Program-made: the position numbers and the translations under genes
Notes under the pieces: model-generated
What the model was told of the DNA's origin: nothing
What the model saw: only the letters and a program-made list of their open reading frames with translations
Database searches by the model: none
Assembly (NCBI RefSeq): GCF_038024125.1
Contig: NZ_CP150662.1
Location: 2,776,501 to 2,840,500, forward strand
Reading direction: 5' to 3'
Length of the DNA stretch: 64,000 nucleotides
Source of the DNA: Polaribacter gangjinensis
GTDB taxonomy: Bacteria > Bacteroidota > Bacteroidia > Flavobacteriales > Flavobacteriaceae
In this document: piece after piece, positions 7,167 to 16,528 of the stretch
Layout of the letters: each line of letters starts with the position of its first letter
Numbering within the stretch: position 1 is the stretch's first letter

Positions 7167-9785
7167 TTATTTTATTTCTTTTAAAGCATTGGTAATCAAT
7201 GTTTTTAAATGATTTTTGTGAGCAATTGTTGCCAAATCTCCAGTTCCATTACTTACCCAAGTTTTAATGTTATTCAAATTGTGAATAGCCATAGATTGAG
7301 AAGCTACTGAAAAACGACTACTTGTATTTCCTGTAATCATCGCAATTAATCTTTTTACATAGACTGCTTGTAAGTTTTGACGGAAAGAATTGATAGATCC
7401 AGAAACATCTGGCTTGAACATCATGTTGTTTAAATCAGACATGAATGTAGATAATTTGTATTGATTTCCGTATAATTCTGAGTCAGATATTCTTTGTAAA
7501 GTATTTGGATGCATGATATGAGCTAAAACGCTTGTTTGATATCCTAATACTTGATCGTGAATTTTTGGATCTTCAGTTCCACCAGAGAAATTATAACCTC
7601 TTCTTTGTCTTGCGATGTAATTGTAAACATCATTTGGGGTATCAAAAGCATTCGGAGCGAAAATGTATTTGTTCAATGCATTCATAGCTCTTTTTTGATC
7701 TTTTAAACTAACGGGTGTATAAGGTTGTGTAGCACCTTCTTGGCCAAAAGTAGCTCTGTCAACATACACCCCTCCAATATATCTAGAAATAACTCCACCT
7801 GCAATTGAAGATTGACTGTGAAGTGTATAATAGGCTCTTCTTAATTCTTCAAAAGTTTGTCCTTTTTTGGTAAATTGAGTTTTGATTTTTTTCATCATGT
7901 CATTTACCAATTCAATTCTGTTAATAGAATAAGTAATAGCATCACTAGACAAATCACCAATCATAACTCTTGGATCAATAGCTTTTCCTGGAGATCGCAT
8001 ATCATCTGCGTCGTTTCCAAAAATCAATTCAGGCTGAGTTGATTTATTCAACAAAGCCTCTTTTTCAGCGTCATTTTTAAATGGTGTATATCCAAATTGA
8101 ATAGCCCAAATGTCATAAGGACCAACGTTCATGTCATAATATTGCCCTTGTTTGCTTCTGTCATTGGTAATATTGATTCCTGCATAATCCATCACAGATC
8201 CAGTCAACGCTTTTCCTTTGATAAATTCTTTATCAGCTAATTGCTCAGGAGTAAATAATTGACTCGCTTTCATATTGTGGCTCAATCCTAAAGTATGTCC
8301 AACTTCGTGCATAATTAACGATTTCATCCCTTCTTTTTTGATAGCTTCCATATCTAAATCAGATGCACCCGTTGCTTGTAAAACAGTTGTACCTAGTTGT
8401 AAATTTTCGTGCATGATATGACCAGCAGAACACATCAATAAGTTTTCTTTAGCTAAGAACTTTTTGAACTCCAATTCTTGTGGAGTTTCTAATTTCATGT
8501 TTGCTGAAGCATTGTTGAATAACTTGTCTTGGAAAACTCTGTTAGTAAAATGAACAAATTCTAACATGATATCAGCACCTAAAATTTCTCCAGTTCTTGG
8601 ATTTACGAAACTTGGTCCATAACCACCAAAAGGAGGATTTGGAGAAGATGTCCAACGTAAAACGTTATAACGTACATCTCCTGCATCCCAATCAGCATCA
8701 TCAGGTTGTACTTTTACAACCATTGCATTTTTAAAACCTGCTTTTTCAAAAGCTTCGTTCCAAGCCAAAACACCCTCTTTAATGGTTTCTCTCCACTCTA
8801 CAGGAGTTGTATTTTCAATCCACCAAGTTATAGGAGTTACAGGTTCTGAAATGGCAGCATTTGGGTCTTTTTTCACCAATTTCCATCTGTGAATCATATC
8901 TCTATAATTGATGGTTTCAGTGGTAGTCATGTCATTTGTTTGCGTTAAAAAATAACCAACTCTTGGATCATCCATTCTTGGTTCATAATCATCAGCAGGC
9001 ATGTTCATAAACGTATGGAACACTTTTATTGCAACACTTCTGCCATCAGTTACTGCCTCAGAACCACCATTCATTACTGAAGGATTGTAATACACATATT
9101 CAGTCTTAATATTGGTGTTCTCTGGGTAATTTTTAATCGCTTCTATTTTTGATCTGCTTTTGTCAAAGTTTCCTAAAGTAAATGCAAATGGAGACGCTCC
9201 AGGAAATCTTGGTCTTTTAATCGTTGTAAATGTTTCTGATAAAAATAATCCATCAGCTTCAATTAAATATTCTCCTTTTTTTTCATCAGCAACTAAAACT
9301 TTTCCGGTTGCAATTACTGCATCACTGATATTAGCTTCTGCAGATTTTGAAATTGCATTGTTTTTGTCAAAATAAAAAGCTGTATTTGGAGCAACAAAAT
9401 CGATTCTATCAAAATATTGTTTGATATGAAATACGGATGAACCTTGGTATGATCCTCTAAAATGACCAGCTTCAGTAACTCCGTCAGCAATTTGAGCGAA
9501 ATAAATAAAATCTTTGTTTAATTGATCTTTTTTCACCAAAAGTTTCACACCACCAGTTACAGTGTCTTGAAAAATAGTGAAAAGACCCTCAATTTTTTTG
9601 CTACTTTTAGTCAAATCAGCCACAGTTTTATCCTTTTTAGCGGGAGGTGTTGGATTTGGAGTAACAATTTCTTTAGAGTCCTTTTTTTTCTTTCTTTGAG
9701 CATTTATGTCTTGAACACCAGCAACAGATAGTGTTAAGACAAAAAGCCAAAAAAACAAGAGTTTGTTTGAATACATTGTTTTCAT
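7167..9785 (-). CDS. Secreted zinc-dependent metalloprotease (DUF5117/DUF5118 type)
   Basis: An 872-residue exported met-zincin. The N-terminus is a signal peptide ending near INAQ, followed by a Lys/Pro-rich linker. The catalytic zinc motif HEVGHTLGLSH is at residues 493-503, giving the three histidines and the glutamate. The arrangement of an N-terminal DUF5118/DUF5117-like region, a central protease and a long C-terminal extension matches a large Bacteroidota family that often hydrolyses peptides in the envelope; the substrate here is unknown. No T9SS domain is seen at the C-terminus, so a periplasmic location is likely. It is a single-gene unit with its own terminator. Confidence 0.9.
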   Translation of the reverse strand: MKTMYSNKLLFFWLFVLTLSVAGVQDINAQRKKKKDSKEIVTPNPTPPAKKDKTVADLTKSSKKIEGLFTIFQDTVTGGVKLLVKKDQLNKDFIYFAQIADGVTEAGHFRGSYQGSSVFHIKQYFDRIDFVAPNTAFYFDKNNAISKSAEANISDAVIATGKVLVADEKKGEYLIEADGLFLSETFTTIKRPRFPGASPFAFTLGNFDKSRSKIEAIKNYPENTNIKTEYVYYNPSVMNGGSEAVTDGRSVAIKVFHTFMNMPADDYEPRMDDPRVGYFLTQTNDMTTTETINYRDMIHRWKLVKKDPNAAISEPVTPITWWIENTTPVEWRETIKEGVLAWNEAFEKAGFKNAMVVKVQPDDADWDAGDVRYNVLRWTSSPNPPFGGYGPSFVNPRTGEILGADIMLEFVHFTNRVFQDKLFNNASANMKLETPQELEFKKFLAKENLLMCSAGHIMHENLQLGTTVLQATGASDLDMEAIKKEGMKSLIMHEVGHTLGLSHNMKASQLFTPEQLADKEFIKGKALTGSVMDYAGINITNDRSKQGQYYDMNVGPYDIWAIQFGYTPFKNDAEKEALLNKSTQPELIFGNDADDMRSPGKAIDPRVMIGDLSSDAITYSINRIELVNDMMKKIKTQFTKKGQTFEELRRAYYTLHSQSSIAGGVISRYIGGVYVDRATFGQEGATQPYTPVSLKDQKRAMNALNKYIFAPNAFDTPNDVYNYIARQRRGYNFSGGTEDPKIHDQVLGYQTSVLAHIMHPNTLQRISDSELYGNQYKLSTFMSDLNNMMFKPDVSGSINSFRQNLQAVYVKRLIAMITGNTSSRFSVASQSMAIHNLNNIKTWVSNGTGDLATIAHKNHLKTLITNALKEIK

Positions 9786-9951
9786 TGTAATTTGAATTTA
9801 TGATATAAGATGTTAAGGTAGTTTTTGTGCCCGTATTTGACTGTTAATTTTATGATAAAATTAAGAACTCAATGCAATAAAAGTTTTTTTGTTAAAATTT
9901 TTATAAGGTCAAATATCATATCCTCAATTCATTTTAGAATGTTGTATTTTT

Positions 9952-11079
9952 ATGCCAATGAAAAAAAACAATAAAAAAGGATTCGTTTTTACTTCTTTTG
10001 AGCCTGAGGATCAATCGCCTTTTGAGAAACTTTTTGAGATTTTCAAAGAGCTAATTACCTATACTTCTGGAGATTTTGACGAAGCGATTGATTGGCTTCG
10101 TTCTTTGGATAAAGAATACAAATTGACAGATGAACATTATACAATTGATGATTTTGTTGAAGATTTAAAAAAGAAAGGTTATATCAAAGAAGAAATTGAT
10201 CCAAATGGAGTTGGAGGAACTAAAATAACTCCCAAAACGGAACGTGCTATTCGTCAACAAGCACTCAAACACATTTTTGGAAAAATCAAAAAAAGTGGTT
10301 CTGGAAATCACAAAAGTAAATCTCCTGGTTTGGGAGATGAACATACAGGTGATTTTAGAGAGTATCAATTTGGAGATAATTTAGACAAAGTTTCAATCAC
10401 TGAAAGTTTAAAAAACGCGCAAGTCAATCATGGAGTTCAAGATTTTACACTTTCAGAAAATGATTTGGTGGTAGAAGAAACCCTTCACAAATCGCAAATG
10501 AGCACTGTTTTGATGATTGATATCAGTCATTCTATGATTTTATATGGCGAAGACAGAATTACGCCTGCCAAAAAAGTAGCAATGGCCTTGGCTGAATTGA
10601 TCACCACACGTTATCCAAAAGATACGTTGGATATCATCGTTTTTGGAAATGATGCTTGGACAATTGACATCAAAGAATTACCGTATTTACAAGTGGGACC
10701 TTATCACACAAATACAGTAGCAGGCTTGCAATTGGCAATGGATTTATTACGTAGAAAACGAAATACCAACAAACAAATTTTTATGATTACCGACGGAAAA
10801 CCAAGTTGTTTGCGTTTGCCAGATGGACAATATTATAAAAATAGCAATGGTTTAGATACATACATTGTTAATAAATGTTATGCAATGGCACAACAAGCTC
10901 GAAAATTGCACATTCCAATAACCACCTTTATGATTGCTCAAGATCCTTATTTGATGCAGTTTGTGAGTGCTTTTACCAACGCAAATCAAGGAAAAGCATT
11001 TTATACAGGTTTAAAAGGTTTAGGAGAAATGATTTTTGAAGATTACGAAAACAATCGAAAAAAGAGAATAAGAGGGTAA
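9952..11079 (+). CDS. VWA-domain protein paired with a MoxR-type ATPase
   Basis: A 375-residue cytoplasmic protein with an N-terminal helical region (about 1-150) and a C-terminal von Willebrand A domain. The metal-ion-dependent adhesion site is complete: DISHS at 190-194, a Thr in HTNT and the Asp in TDGKPS. The family acts with AAA+ MoxR or chelatase-I-like ATPases, as in CoxD-CoxE or ChlI-ChlD, to remodel or insert metal into partner proteins. The partner ATPase is 94 bases downstream. An alternative ATG is at 9958. The client protein is not evident from the neighbours. Confidence 0.88.
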   Translation: MPMKKNNKKGFVFTSFEPEDQSPFEKLFEIFKELITYTSGDFDEAIDWLRSLDKEYKLTDEHYTIDDFVEDLKKKGYIKEEIDPNGVGGTKITPKTERAIRQQALKHIFGKIKKSGSGNHKSKSPGLGDEHTGDFREYQFGDNLDKVSITESLKNAQVNHGVQDFTLSENDLVVEETLHKSQMSTVLMIDISHSMILYGEDRITPAKKVAMALAELITTRYPKDTLDIIVFGNDAWTIDIKELPYLQVGPYHTNTVAGLQLAMDLLRRKRNTNKQIFMITDGKPSCLRLPDGQYYKNSNGLDTYIVNKCYAMAQQARKLHIPITTFMIAQDPYLMQFVSAFTNANQGKAFYTGLKGLGEMIFEDYENNRKKRIRG

Positions 11080-11096
11080 AAATTAGCAATTAGTTG

Positions 11097-11164
11097 TTAG
11101 CTTTTAGCTTTCACAAGGAAAAAACATTAATTAAAATAGCTAAAAGCAAAATGCTAAAAGCTAA
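11097..11164. repeat. Intergenic inverted repeat between the VWA and ATPase genes
   Basis: TTAGCTTTTAGC (from 11097) pairs with GCTAAAAGCTAA (to 11164), with a further partial copy AGCTAAAAGC at 11138-11147. The arms are low-complexity AGCTAAAA units. It fills most of the gap between two genes that are otherwise co-oriented, and could form an mRNA hairpin that tunes their relative expression. Confidence 0.6.
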
Positions 11165-11173
11165 AAGAGAAAA

Positions 11174-12640
11174 ATGAATTTAGAAAATATTAAAACACTA
11201 GGAGATTTAAAGAAATTAGGATATCAATCAAAATCGATAAAAGATGAGTTGAGAGAAAATCTTATTAGTAAAATCATGAACAAAGAAACCATTTTTAAAG
11301 GTGTTCATGGTTATGAAAATACAGTAATTCCTGAATTAGAAAGAGCGATTTTGAGTAAGCACAATATCAATTTATTGGGTTTGCGTGGACAAGCAAAAAC
11401 ACGTTTGGCAAGATTGATGGTAGATCTTTTGGATGAATATATTCCTGTAGTAGAAGGTTCAGAAATCAATGATGATCCTTTTTGTCCTATATCAAGATTT
11501 GCCAAAGAATTGATTAAGGAAAAAGGAGATGAAACTCCTATTTTTTGGTTGCATAGAAACGAACGTTTTGCCGAAAAATTAGCAACTCCAGATGTAACTG
11601 TTGCTGATATTATTGGAGATATTGATCCTATAAAAGCAGCCAATTTAAAATTGAGTTATGCTGATGACAGAGTGATTCATTTCGGAATGATTCCAAGAGC
11701 AAACAGATGCATTTTTGTCATCAATGAATTACCCGATTTGCAAGCAAGAATTCAAGTTGCTCTATTTAATATTCTACAAGAAGGTGATATTCAAATTCGT
11801 GGATTTAAATTGCGTTTGCCTTTGGATATGCAATTTGTTTTTACCGCAAATCCTGAAGATTATACCAACAGAGGAAGCATAGTTACGCCTTTAAAAGACA
11901 GAATTGGTTCTCAAATTTTAACCCATTATCCTCAAGATATTGAAACTGCAAAAATCATCACACAACAAGAAGCTCAAAAAGTAAGTGCTCAAAAAGAAAA
12001 TATAAAAGTTCCAGAATTGGCAAAAGATTTACTAGAGCAAGTGGTTTTTGAAGCGCGAGAAAGCGAATTTATTGATGCGAAAAGTGGCGTAAGTGCACGT
12101 TTAAGTATTTCTGCATATGAAAATTTATTGAGTACTGCTGAGCGAAGAGCATTGATATCTGGTGATTCCTACACAACAGTTCGTTTGGGTGATTTTGATG
12201 GAATTATTCCTGCAATCACAGGAAAAGTTGAATTGGTGTATGAAGGTGAGCAAGAAGGAGCGCATGTTGTTGCCGAAAATTTGATTCACAAAGCAATAAA
12301 ATCATTATTTCCAACCTATTTTCCTGAAATTAAAAAATTAGAAAAGCAACATGAAGATACTCCTTATGATGAAATTATTTCTTGGTTTTTCAATGCAGAT
12401 GAAGATTTTGAATTGTTAGATGATTTTACTGAAATTCAATACCAAAATGAGTTGGATAGAATTACTGCTTTAGATGATTTTTTGATAAAGCATCAACCAA
12501 ATATGATTGTTGAAGATCGCTATTTTGTAAAAGAATTTGTTTTATGGGGATTGGTAGAATTTAAAAAGTTAAGCAAATATAGATTTGCTGAAGGAACCCA
12601 ATTTAAAGATCCGTACAGTAATTTTATGAATGGGTTGTAA
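11174..12640 (+). CDS. MoxR/magnesium-chelatase-I-like AAA+ ATPase
   Basis: A 488-residue AAA+ protein of the MoxR/ChlI class, partner of the upstream VWA protein. The phosphate-binding loop reads GLRGQAKTR at 72-80, with Ala where the usual motif has Gly before the Lys-Thr. The Walker B strand reads CIFVINEL at 179-186, with Asn in place of the usual Asp. Sensor-1 FVFTANPEDY and the arginine-finger region TPLKDRIGSQI are intact. The C-terminal about 150 residues form an acidic helical lid. I see no chelatase substrate pathway nearby. ATP hydrolysis is probable but the two substitutions make it worth testing. Confidence 0.88.
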   Translation: MNLENIKTLGDLKKLGYQSKSIKDELRENLISKIMNKETIFKGVHGYENTVIPELERAILSKHNINLLGLRGQAKTRLARLMVDLLDEYIPVVEGSEINDDPFCPISRFAKELIKEKGDETPIFWLHRNERFAEKLATPDVTVADIIGDIDPIKAANLKLSYADDRVIHFGMIPRANRCIFVINELPDLQARIQVALFNILQEGDIQIRGFKLRLPLDMQFVFTANPEDYTNRGSIVTPLKDRIGSQILTHYPQDIETAKIITQQEAQKVSAQKENIKVPELAKDLLEQVVFEARESEFIDAKSGVSARLSISAYENLLSTAERRALISGDSYTTVRLGDFDGIIPAITGKVELVYEGEQEGAHVVAENLIHKAIKSLFPTYFPEIKKLEKQHEDTPYDEIISWFFNADEDFELLDDFTEIQYQNELDRITALDDFLIKHQPNMIVEDRYFVKEFVLWGLVEFKKLSKYRFAEGTQFKDPYSNFMNGL

Positions 12641-12646
12641 TAATAA

Positions 12647-12673
12647 AGGCATCTAATCCTAGATTAGATGCCT
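12647..12673 (+). terminator. Stem-loop after the ATPase gene
   Basis: A 12-bp perfect stem AGGCATCTAATC / GATTAGATGCCT with a 3-base loop begins 6 bases after the ATPase stop. It lacks a strong downstream T run (AATTAATC), so it is a weak intrinsic terminator or an mRNA 3'-end stabiliser. Confidence 0.6.
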
Positions 12674-12721
12674 AATTAATCAACCAAAAATAACAATTCA
12701 CTTAAATGAAAAAGTTAAGAG

Positions 12722-13324
12722 TTAAAAATTTACTGCTAGTAAATTTAAGCTTGTATTCAGTGTTTTTTCAACATCTGTTTTTTGTAATTTATATACATGT
12801 GGAAAAATATCATTTCCAATTTGAATGCTGTTAGAATTATCAATTTTATATACAATCAGTAATTTATTCTCTAAATCTGAAAGATTTCTATAGATTTCAA
12901 GATTTCTATCACCAATGTTTTTTATATCACTTACAATTATTTCTTGAATTTTATCTTCTTCAATTAATAATTTAACGATGACATTGTCTATAAAATTTTC
13001 GTTCATTTCAATGATGAAACTTTGTTTTGAATCAATCTTATTTTCCTCAATTAAATTTTTTTGAAAAGTAATTTTAAAATCTGAGCTAGTTTTTTCTTTG
13101 AATACAAATTTTTTCTCAGCGATAGGATACTTTTTTAAATCTTCAGAAATCTTTATCTCTTCAAATAATTGAAGATTTAATTTCTGAATAACATCTTGTA
13201 CAAAAAAATGATTCTCTTCCACTTTAGCAGTTTGAAAAATATCAACAAAACCATTTTTCAATTCATTTTGTGAGAATGAATGAATTGAAATGATAATGAT
13301 TATTGATGTTAGTATATTTTTCAT
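12722..13324 (-). CDS. Uncharacterised secreted protein
   Basis: A 200-residue protein with a clear signal peptide (MKNILTSIIIIISIHSFSQ), rich in Lys, Glu, Asn and Ile. I recognise no domain. The mature part is predicted to be mostly strand-forming, with alternating hydrophobic residues, and contains no cysteine. It stands alone on the minus strand, separated by 166 AT-rich bases from the M23 peptidase gene, in which I see no feature. Confidence 0.65.
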   Translation of the reverse strand: MKNILTSIIIIISIHSFSQNELKNGFVDIFQTAKVEENHFFVQDVIQKLNLQLFEEIKISEDLKKYPIAEKKFVFKEKTSSDFKITFQKNLIEENKIDSKQSFIIEMNENFIDNVIVKLLIEEDKIQEIIVSDIKNIGDRNLEIYRNLSDLENKLLIVYKIDNSNSIQIGNDIFPHVYKLQKTDVEKTLNTSLNLLAVNF

Positions 13325-13490
13325 TACTAAAAGTTTACATTACAAATATAATAGTAATACTTTTGATAATGAAATCAAAATATTTATTTTAACATCATTT
13401 TAACTCAACAAAAAAAATGATGCTATTAATTGAATAAATTCGATATTTTTTTAATGAATTTATATTAAAAAAAGATAAATTTTAATAATC

Positions 13491-14285
13491 TTATTGATTA
13501 TTTGCGAATTTCCCTTTTTTATATTGGCTTGAAGGAATCGCATTTAGGATAAAAGGAATTGAGTAAAAGCCTGTTTTTGTTGGTTTGAATACTCCAAAAT
13601 GTAAGTGAGGTTCTGTGCTCATTCCTGTATTGCCAGAATAACCAATTGGTTGCCCTTTTTTTACAAAATCACCTTTAGAGACAATGGCTCCGTCTTTTTT
13701 AAGATGAACATATTGCGAATAGGTGCCATCAGAATGAGCAACTAGGATGTAGTTTGCGTCATTAAAGAATTTTTTGTTGTTGCCACCTTTACCAGAGTTT
13801 TCCTTAACATGAATCACTAATCCATCTCTTATGGCACAAACAGTTTGTCCGATGTTCATTTTAAAATCAATGGCATATTTAGAAAAATTTCCTTTGTGAG
13901 TAAAATTTGTATTTTGTCCCTGTAGTACTTTATAACGTTTTCCTTTTAAGAAAGGCAAGTTATAATTGTAAAGGGTATCATAAGACGATAAGTTTGAAGG
14001 GCCATAATACAGATTAAAACTATAATTTTTAATAATTGAGATTGTATCTGTTTTAGATAGAGGAAACGTTAGGATTGTTAAAGTGTCTGGTTTTTTGAAG
14101 TCTAAAAATTGTTCTTTTTTGGTTTTGTGATTTGTAATTTTTAAGAATGTATTTCCTAAAACTGGATTCTTTAAAATTACATTGATCGAATCTTTTTTGA
14201 TTTCAAAAGAAATAAAGCTAGGTCTTTTCAATTCCTCAGCATATAGAAATACTAACAAATAGAACAGAAAAAACCTAACTATCAT
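13491..14285 (-). CDS. M23-family metallopeptidase (LytM-like)
   Basis: A 264-residue exported peptidase of the LytM/M23 family, whose usual substrate is peptidoglycan cross-links. The hydrophobic N-terminus (MIVRFFLFYLLVFLYA) serves as signal or anchor. The metal site is visible as His in THKGNFSKYAIDF with the Asp of that block, and the HLHFG motif near residue 225; QTVCAIRDGLVIHV and KGQPIGYSGNTG are the usual LytM strand sequences. It begins directly at the M28 gene stop with no spacing, so the two are probably co-transcribed and translationally coupled. Confidence 0.88.
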   Translation of the reverse strand: MIVRFFLFYLLVFLYAEELKRPSFISFEIKKDSINVILKNPVLGNTFLKITNHKTKKEQFLDFKKPDTLTILTFPLSKTDTISIIKNYSFNLYYGPSNLSSYDTLYNYNLPFLKGKRYKVLQGQNTNFTHKGNFSKYAIDFKMNIGQTVCAIRDGLVIHVKENSGKGGNNKKFFNDANYILVAHSDGTYSQYVHLKKDGAIVSKGDFVKKGQPIGYSGNTGMSTEPHLHFGVFKPTKTGFYSIPFILNAIPSSQYKKGKFANNQ

Positions 14286-15611
14286 TTATCTCATAATTTT
14301 ATTTGGAAAAACAACCACACTTTCATGACCATTTTCTCCTACAGTAGCTACACCAAAATAGAAATTGTCTATTACAATTCCCTCTAAAGTAAACTCGGTA
14401 TTTTCAACATACCTGCTATGATCCCAAGTTGGCGAAGTAGTATCTCTCCAATAAATTTTATAACCTTTTGCACCCTCTACCTTATTCCATTTTAATTTTG
14501 CAGAGGCTTCTACAATTCCGCCAATTGCAACTTCAGTTGGCGAAGGTGGTGCCCAAGCCAAATTTGCCAAGTTGATAGCATTTACGGCCGTTAATTTTTT
14601 TACATATCCAAAGTTTACGTGTTCAAAAGTATCACCATATTTGATACCATTTTCTATTCTAATATCTTGATGTTGTTGTGTATAATTTTCATGAGCTTCC
14701 ATAATTCTGATGCCTGCAAAACCTAGGTCATTAAAAGGTCTATGATGTCCTCCACGTCCAAATCTATCCAATCTATACACCATCATCGGATTCATTTCTG
14801 GCATATAAGTTTTGGTCGTTTTGTGCACATATCTTGCCAATTGTCTTGAAATTCCATCAACTTCACCACCATAAAAACGACGTGCATTACGTTCTCTTTC
14901 AGTTTCAGTTGGAGGAACAGGTTCAGAGAAAATTCTGAAAGTTCTGTTATCAATTACACCATCAACTCCAGTAATATTTCCAATCATGTCATTATTAAAA
15001 ACCCCAATGATTTCCCATCCTTTTTCTTTGGCATATTTTGCAAATCCTGCACCACCAAAAAGTCCTTGTTCTTCACCAGATAAACCTAAATAAATAATGC
15101 TATTTTCGAATTTATATTTACTCAAAACTCTAGCAGCTTCAATGGTTCCTGCCATTCCTGAAGCATTGTCATTTGCTCCTGGAGCATCTTTTGTAAAATC
15201 AGATCCATCACTATTCCTAGAGTCGATATCTCCAGTCATAATGATATATCTGTTGGGATATTTCGTCCCTTTTTGAATAGCAGCTACATTTACAATCCAA
15301 GTATCTTTTGGAACTCTATTGCTCATTTTTGTGGTTACAAAATCCTTTTGATAAAAAGTCGTCAAGCAATTTTTACAATCTTTAGAAATTTTATCAAATT
15401 CTTTTTTAATCCAACGTCTTGCTGCGCCAATTCCACGAGTTTCAGAAATGGTATCAGAAAATGTATTTCTTGTACCAAAATCTGCTAGTGTTTTTACATC
15501 GTTTTTCAGTCGTTCTTCTGAGACATTATTGATGATATCGTAAATTTTTTGATCGGTTTGTGCAATAATTACTGAAGTGAAAATGAAGAATAATAGTGTT
15601 ATTTTTTTCAT
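14286..15611 (-). CDS. Secreted M28-family metallopeptidase with C-terminal Fn3-like domain
   Basis: A 441-residue exported peptidase. Signal peptide MKKITLLFFIFTSVIIAQ is followed by an M28 zinc-peptidase domain with APGANDNASGM (metal-bridging Asp), LSGEEQG (catalytic and metal Glu) and NNDMIGN (metal Asp). The first metal position reads GDIDS with Asp at 128 rather than the family's usual His. A C-terminal fibronectin-III-like domain spans about residues 355-440. The start at 15611 is chosen over an ATG at 15695 because the extension contains a promoter box and lacks a signal peptide. The gene abuts the M23 gene. Confidence 0.9.
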   Translation of the reverse strand: MKKITLLFFIFTSVIIAQTDQKIYDIINNVSEERLKNDVKTLADFGTRNTFSDTISETRGIGAARRWIKKEFDKISKDCKNCLTTFYQKDFVTTKMSNRVPKDTWIVNVAAIQKGTKYPNRYIIMTGDIDSRNSDGSDFTKDAPGANDNASGMAGTIEAARVLSKYKFENSIIYLGLSGEEQGLFGGAGFAKYAKEKGWEIIGVFNNDMIGNITGVDGVIDNRTFRIFSEPVPPTETERERNARRFYGGEVDGISRQLARYVHKTTKTYMPEMNPMMVYRLDRFGRGGHHRPFNDLGFAGIRIMEAHENYTQQHQDIRIENGIKYGDTFEHVNFGYVKKLTAVNAINLANLAWAPPSPTEVAIGGIVEASAKLKWNKVEGAKGYKIYWRDTTSPTWDHSRYVENTEFTLEGIVIDNFYFGVATVGENGHESVVVFPNKIMR

Positions 15612-15646
15612 TGGTAAAATAATGTTTGAGTTATTTTTTGGTTTTG

Positions 15647-15654
15647 CAAAAATA
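15647..15654 (-). promoter_or_regulatory. -7 promoter box for the M28-M23 operon
   Basis: On the minus strand TATTTTTG matches TAnnTTTG and lies about 35 bases before the M28 ATG at 15611. A correctly spaced -33 TTG is not obvious. Confidence 0.5.
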
Positions 15655-15684
15655 GATTTTAAAGATACTACGCTTTTTAACAAT

Positions 15685-15716
15685 AAAAAAACCACTTCAA
15701 ATTTTGAAGTGGTTTT
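15685..15716 (-). terminator. Rho-independent terminator of the DUF6249 gene
   Basis: A stem of AAACCACTTCAAA with TTTGAAGTGGTTT and almost no loop, followed by a T run on the minus strand. It ends transcription of the gene at 15738-16121 before the M28 promoter. Confidence 0.85.
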
Positions 15717-15737
15717 AAGAATATTTTAATATTTTAT

Positions 15738-16121
15738 TTATTCTTTGTCTAACTTTTTTGTGAAAGTAAATCCTATTAATAAAGATGCTCCAGCACATAT
15801 AAAAATGGATGCTGCATAAAAAGTTTCAGGACTAATATAAATACTTGGTCTATTTTCCCAAGGACCATCATAAGCAAAATTCAATGCTAAAACGGCTCCT
15901 AATAAAATTCCAAAACCAATACCACATGCTAATAAACCTAAGTTTAAAATGAGGATTTTCCAAAAAGGAGCCGCTTTTTTTGCATGTCCTTTCATAAAAA
16001 TACTTGCGTCTACACCTTTTTCTATCAATGCTAAACGTTCTTTGTTTCTAGTTGAAAAGTATAGATAGAATACCCCAAATATGCTTCCAAAAATTACTAG
16101 TAATACACCAACTTCTTCCAT
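15738..16121 (-). CDS. DUF6249-type membrane protein
   Basis: A 127-residue protein with three hydrophobic segments, at about 4-22, 50-75 and 100-120. The N-terminal helix followed by FSTRNKERLALIEKGVDA matches the DUF6249 family, which in Bacteroidota is typically found beside an ECF sigma factor gene. Here it lies divergent from the (broken) sigma factor, with 146 bases between. The function of the family is unknown; a role in the same envelope signalling circuit is an inference from repeated neighbourhood. Confidence 0.8.
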   Translation of the reverse strand: MEEVGVLLVIFGSIFGVFYLYFSTRNKERLALIEKGVDASIFMKGHAKKAAPFWKILILNLGLLACGIGFGILLGAVLALNFAYDGPWENRPSIYISPETFYAASIFICAGASLLIGFTFTKKLDKE

Positions 16122-16486
16122 GATTTGTTTTTTTAATGAGTTAAATGATTAATTTTATGTTGTTTGTAGCTTTGACGATTCATTTTTTAAAGAGGTTACA
16201 AATTATTATAAAAAAATAATTTTTATTTTTTGTAACCTTTGATTGAATAAGCATGTCATAGTTTAAAATGAAACCAACTAACGACCAATATTACATTCAA
16301 AAAGTGCTGCAAGGAGATGCAAATGCGTTTGCTTATCTTATAGATGCTTATAAAAATATGGTTTTTACATTGGCATTAAAAATGACAAAAAATAGGGAAG
16401 AGGCTGAAGAAATTTGTCAGGATACATTTATAAAAGCGTATCAAAATTTGAGTAAATTTCAAGGAGATTCAAAGTTTTCAACTTGG

Positions 16487-16489
16487 TTG
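16487..16489. repeat. Target-site duplication, left copy (TTG)
   Basis: TTG directly precedes the left IS end and is repeated directly after the right end; it is the sigma factor Leu-74 codon. Confidence 0.85.
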
Positions 16490-16515
16490 TGTCTAGTCCT
16501 AAAATATGGCTACAG
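16490..16515 (+). repeat. Left terminal inverted repeat of the IS
   Basis: Matches the reverse complement of 17765-17790 at 20 of 26 positions, including a shared GTCCTAAAA core and GGCTACA. Confidence 0.88.
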
Positions 16516-16528
16516 GTTAAAAATGATT

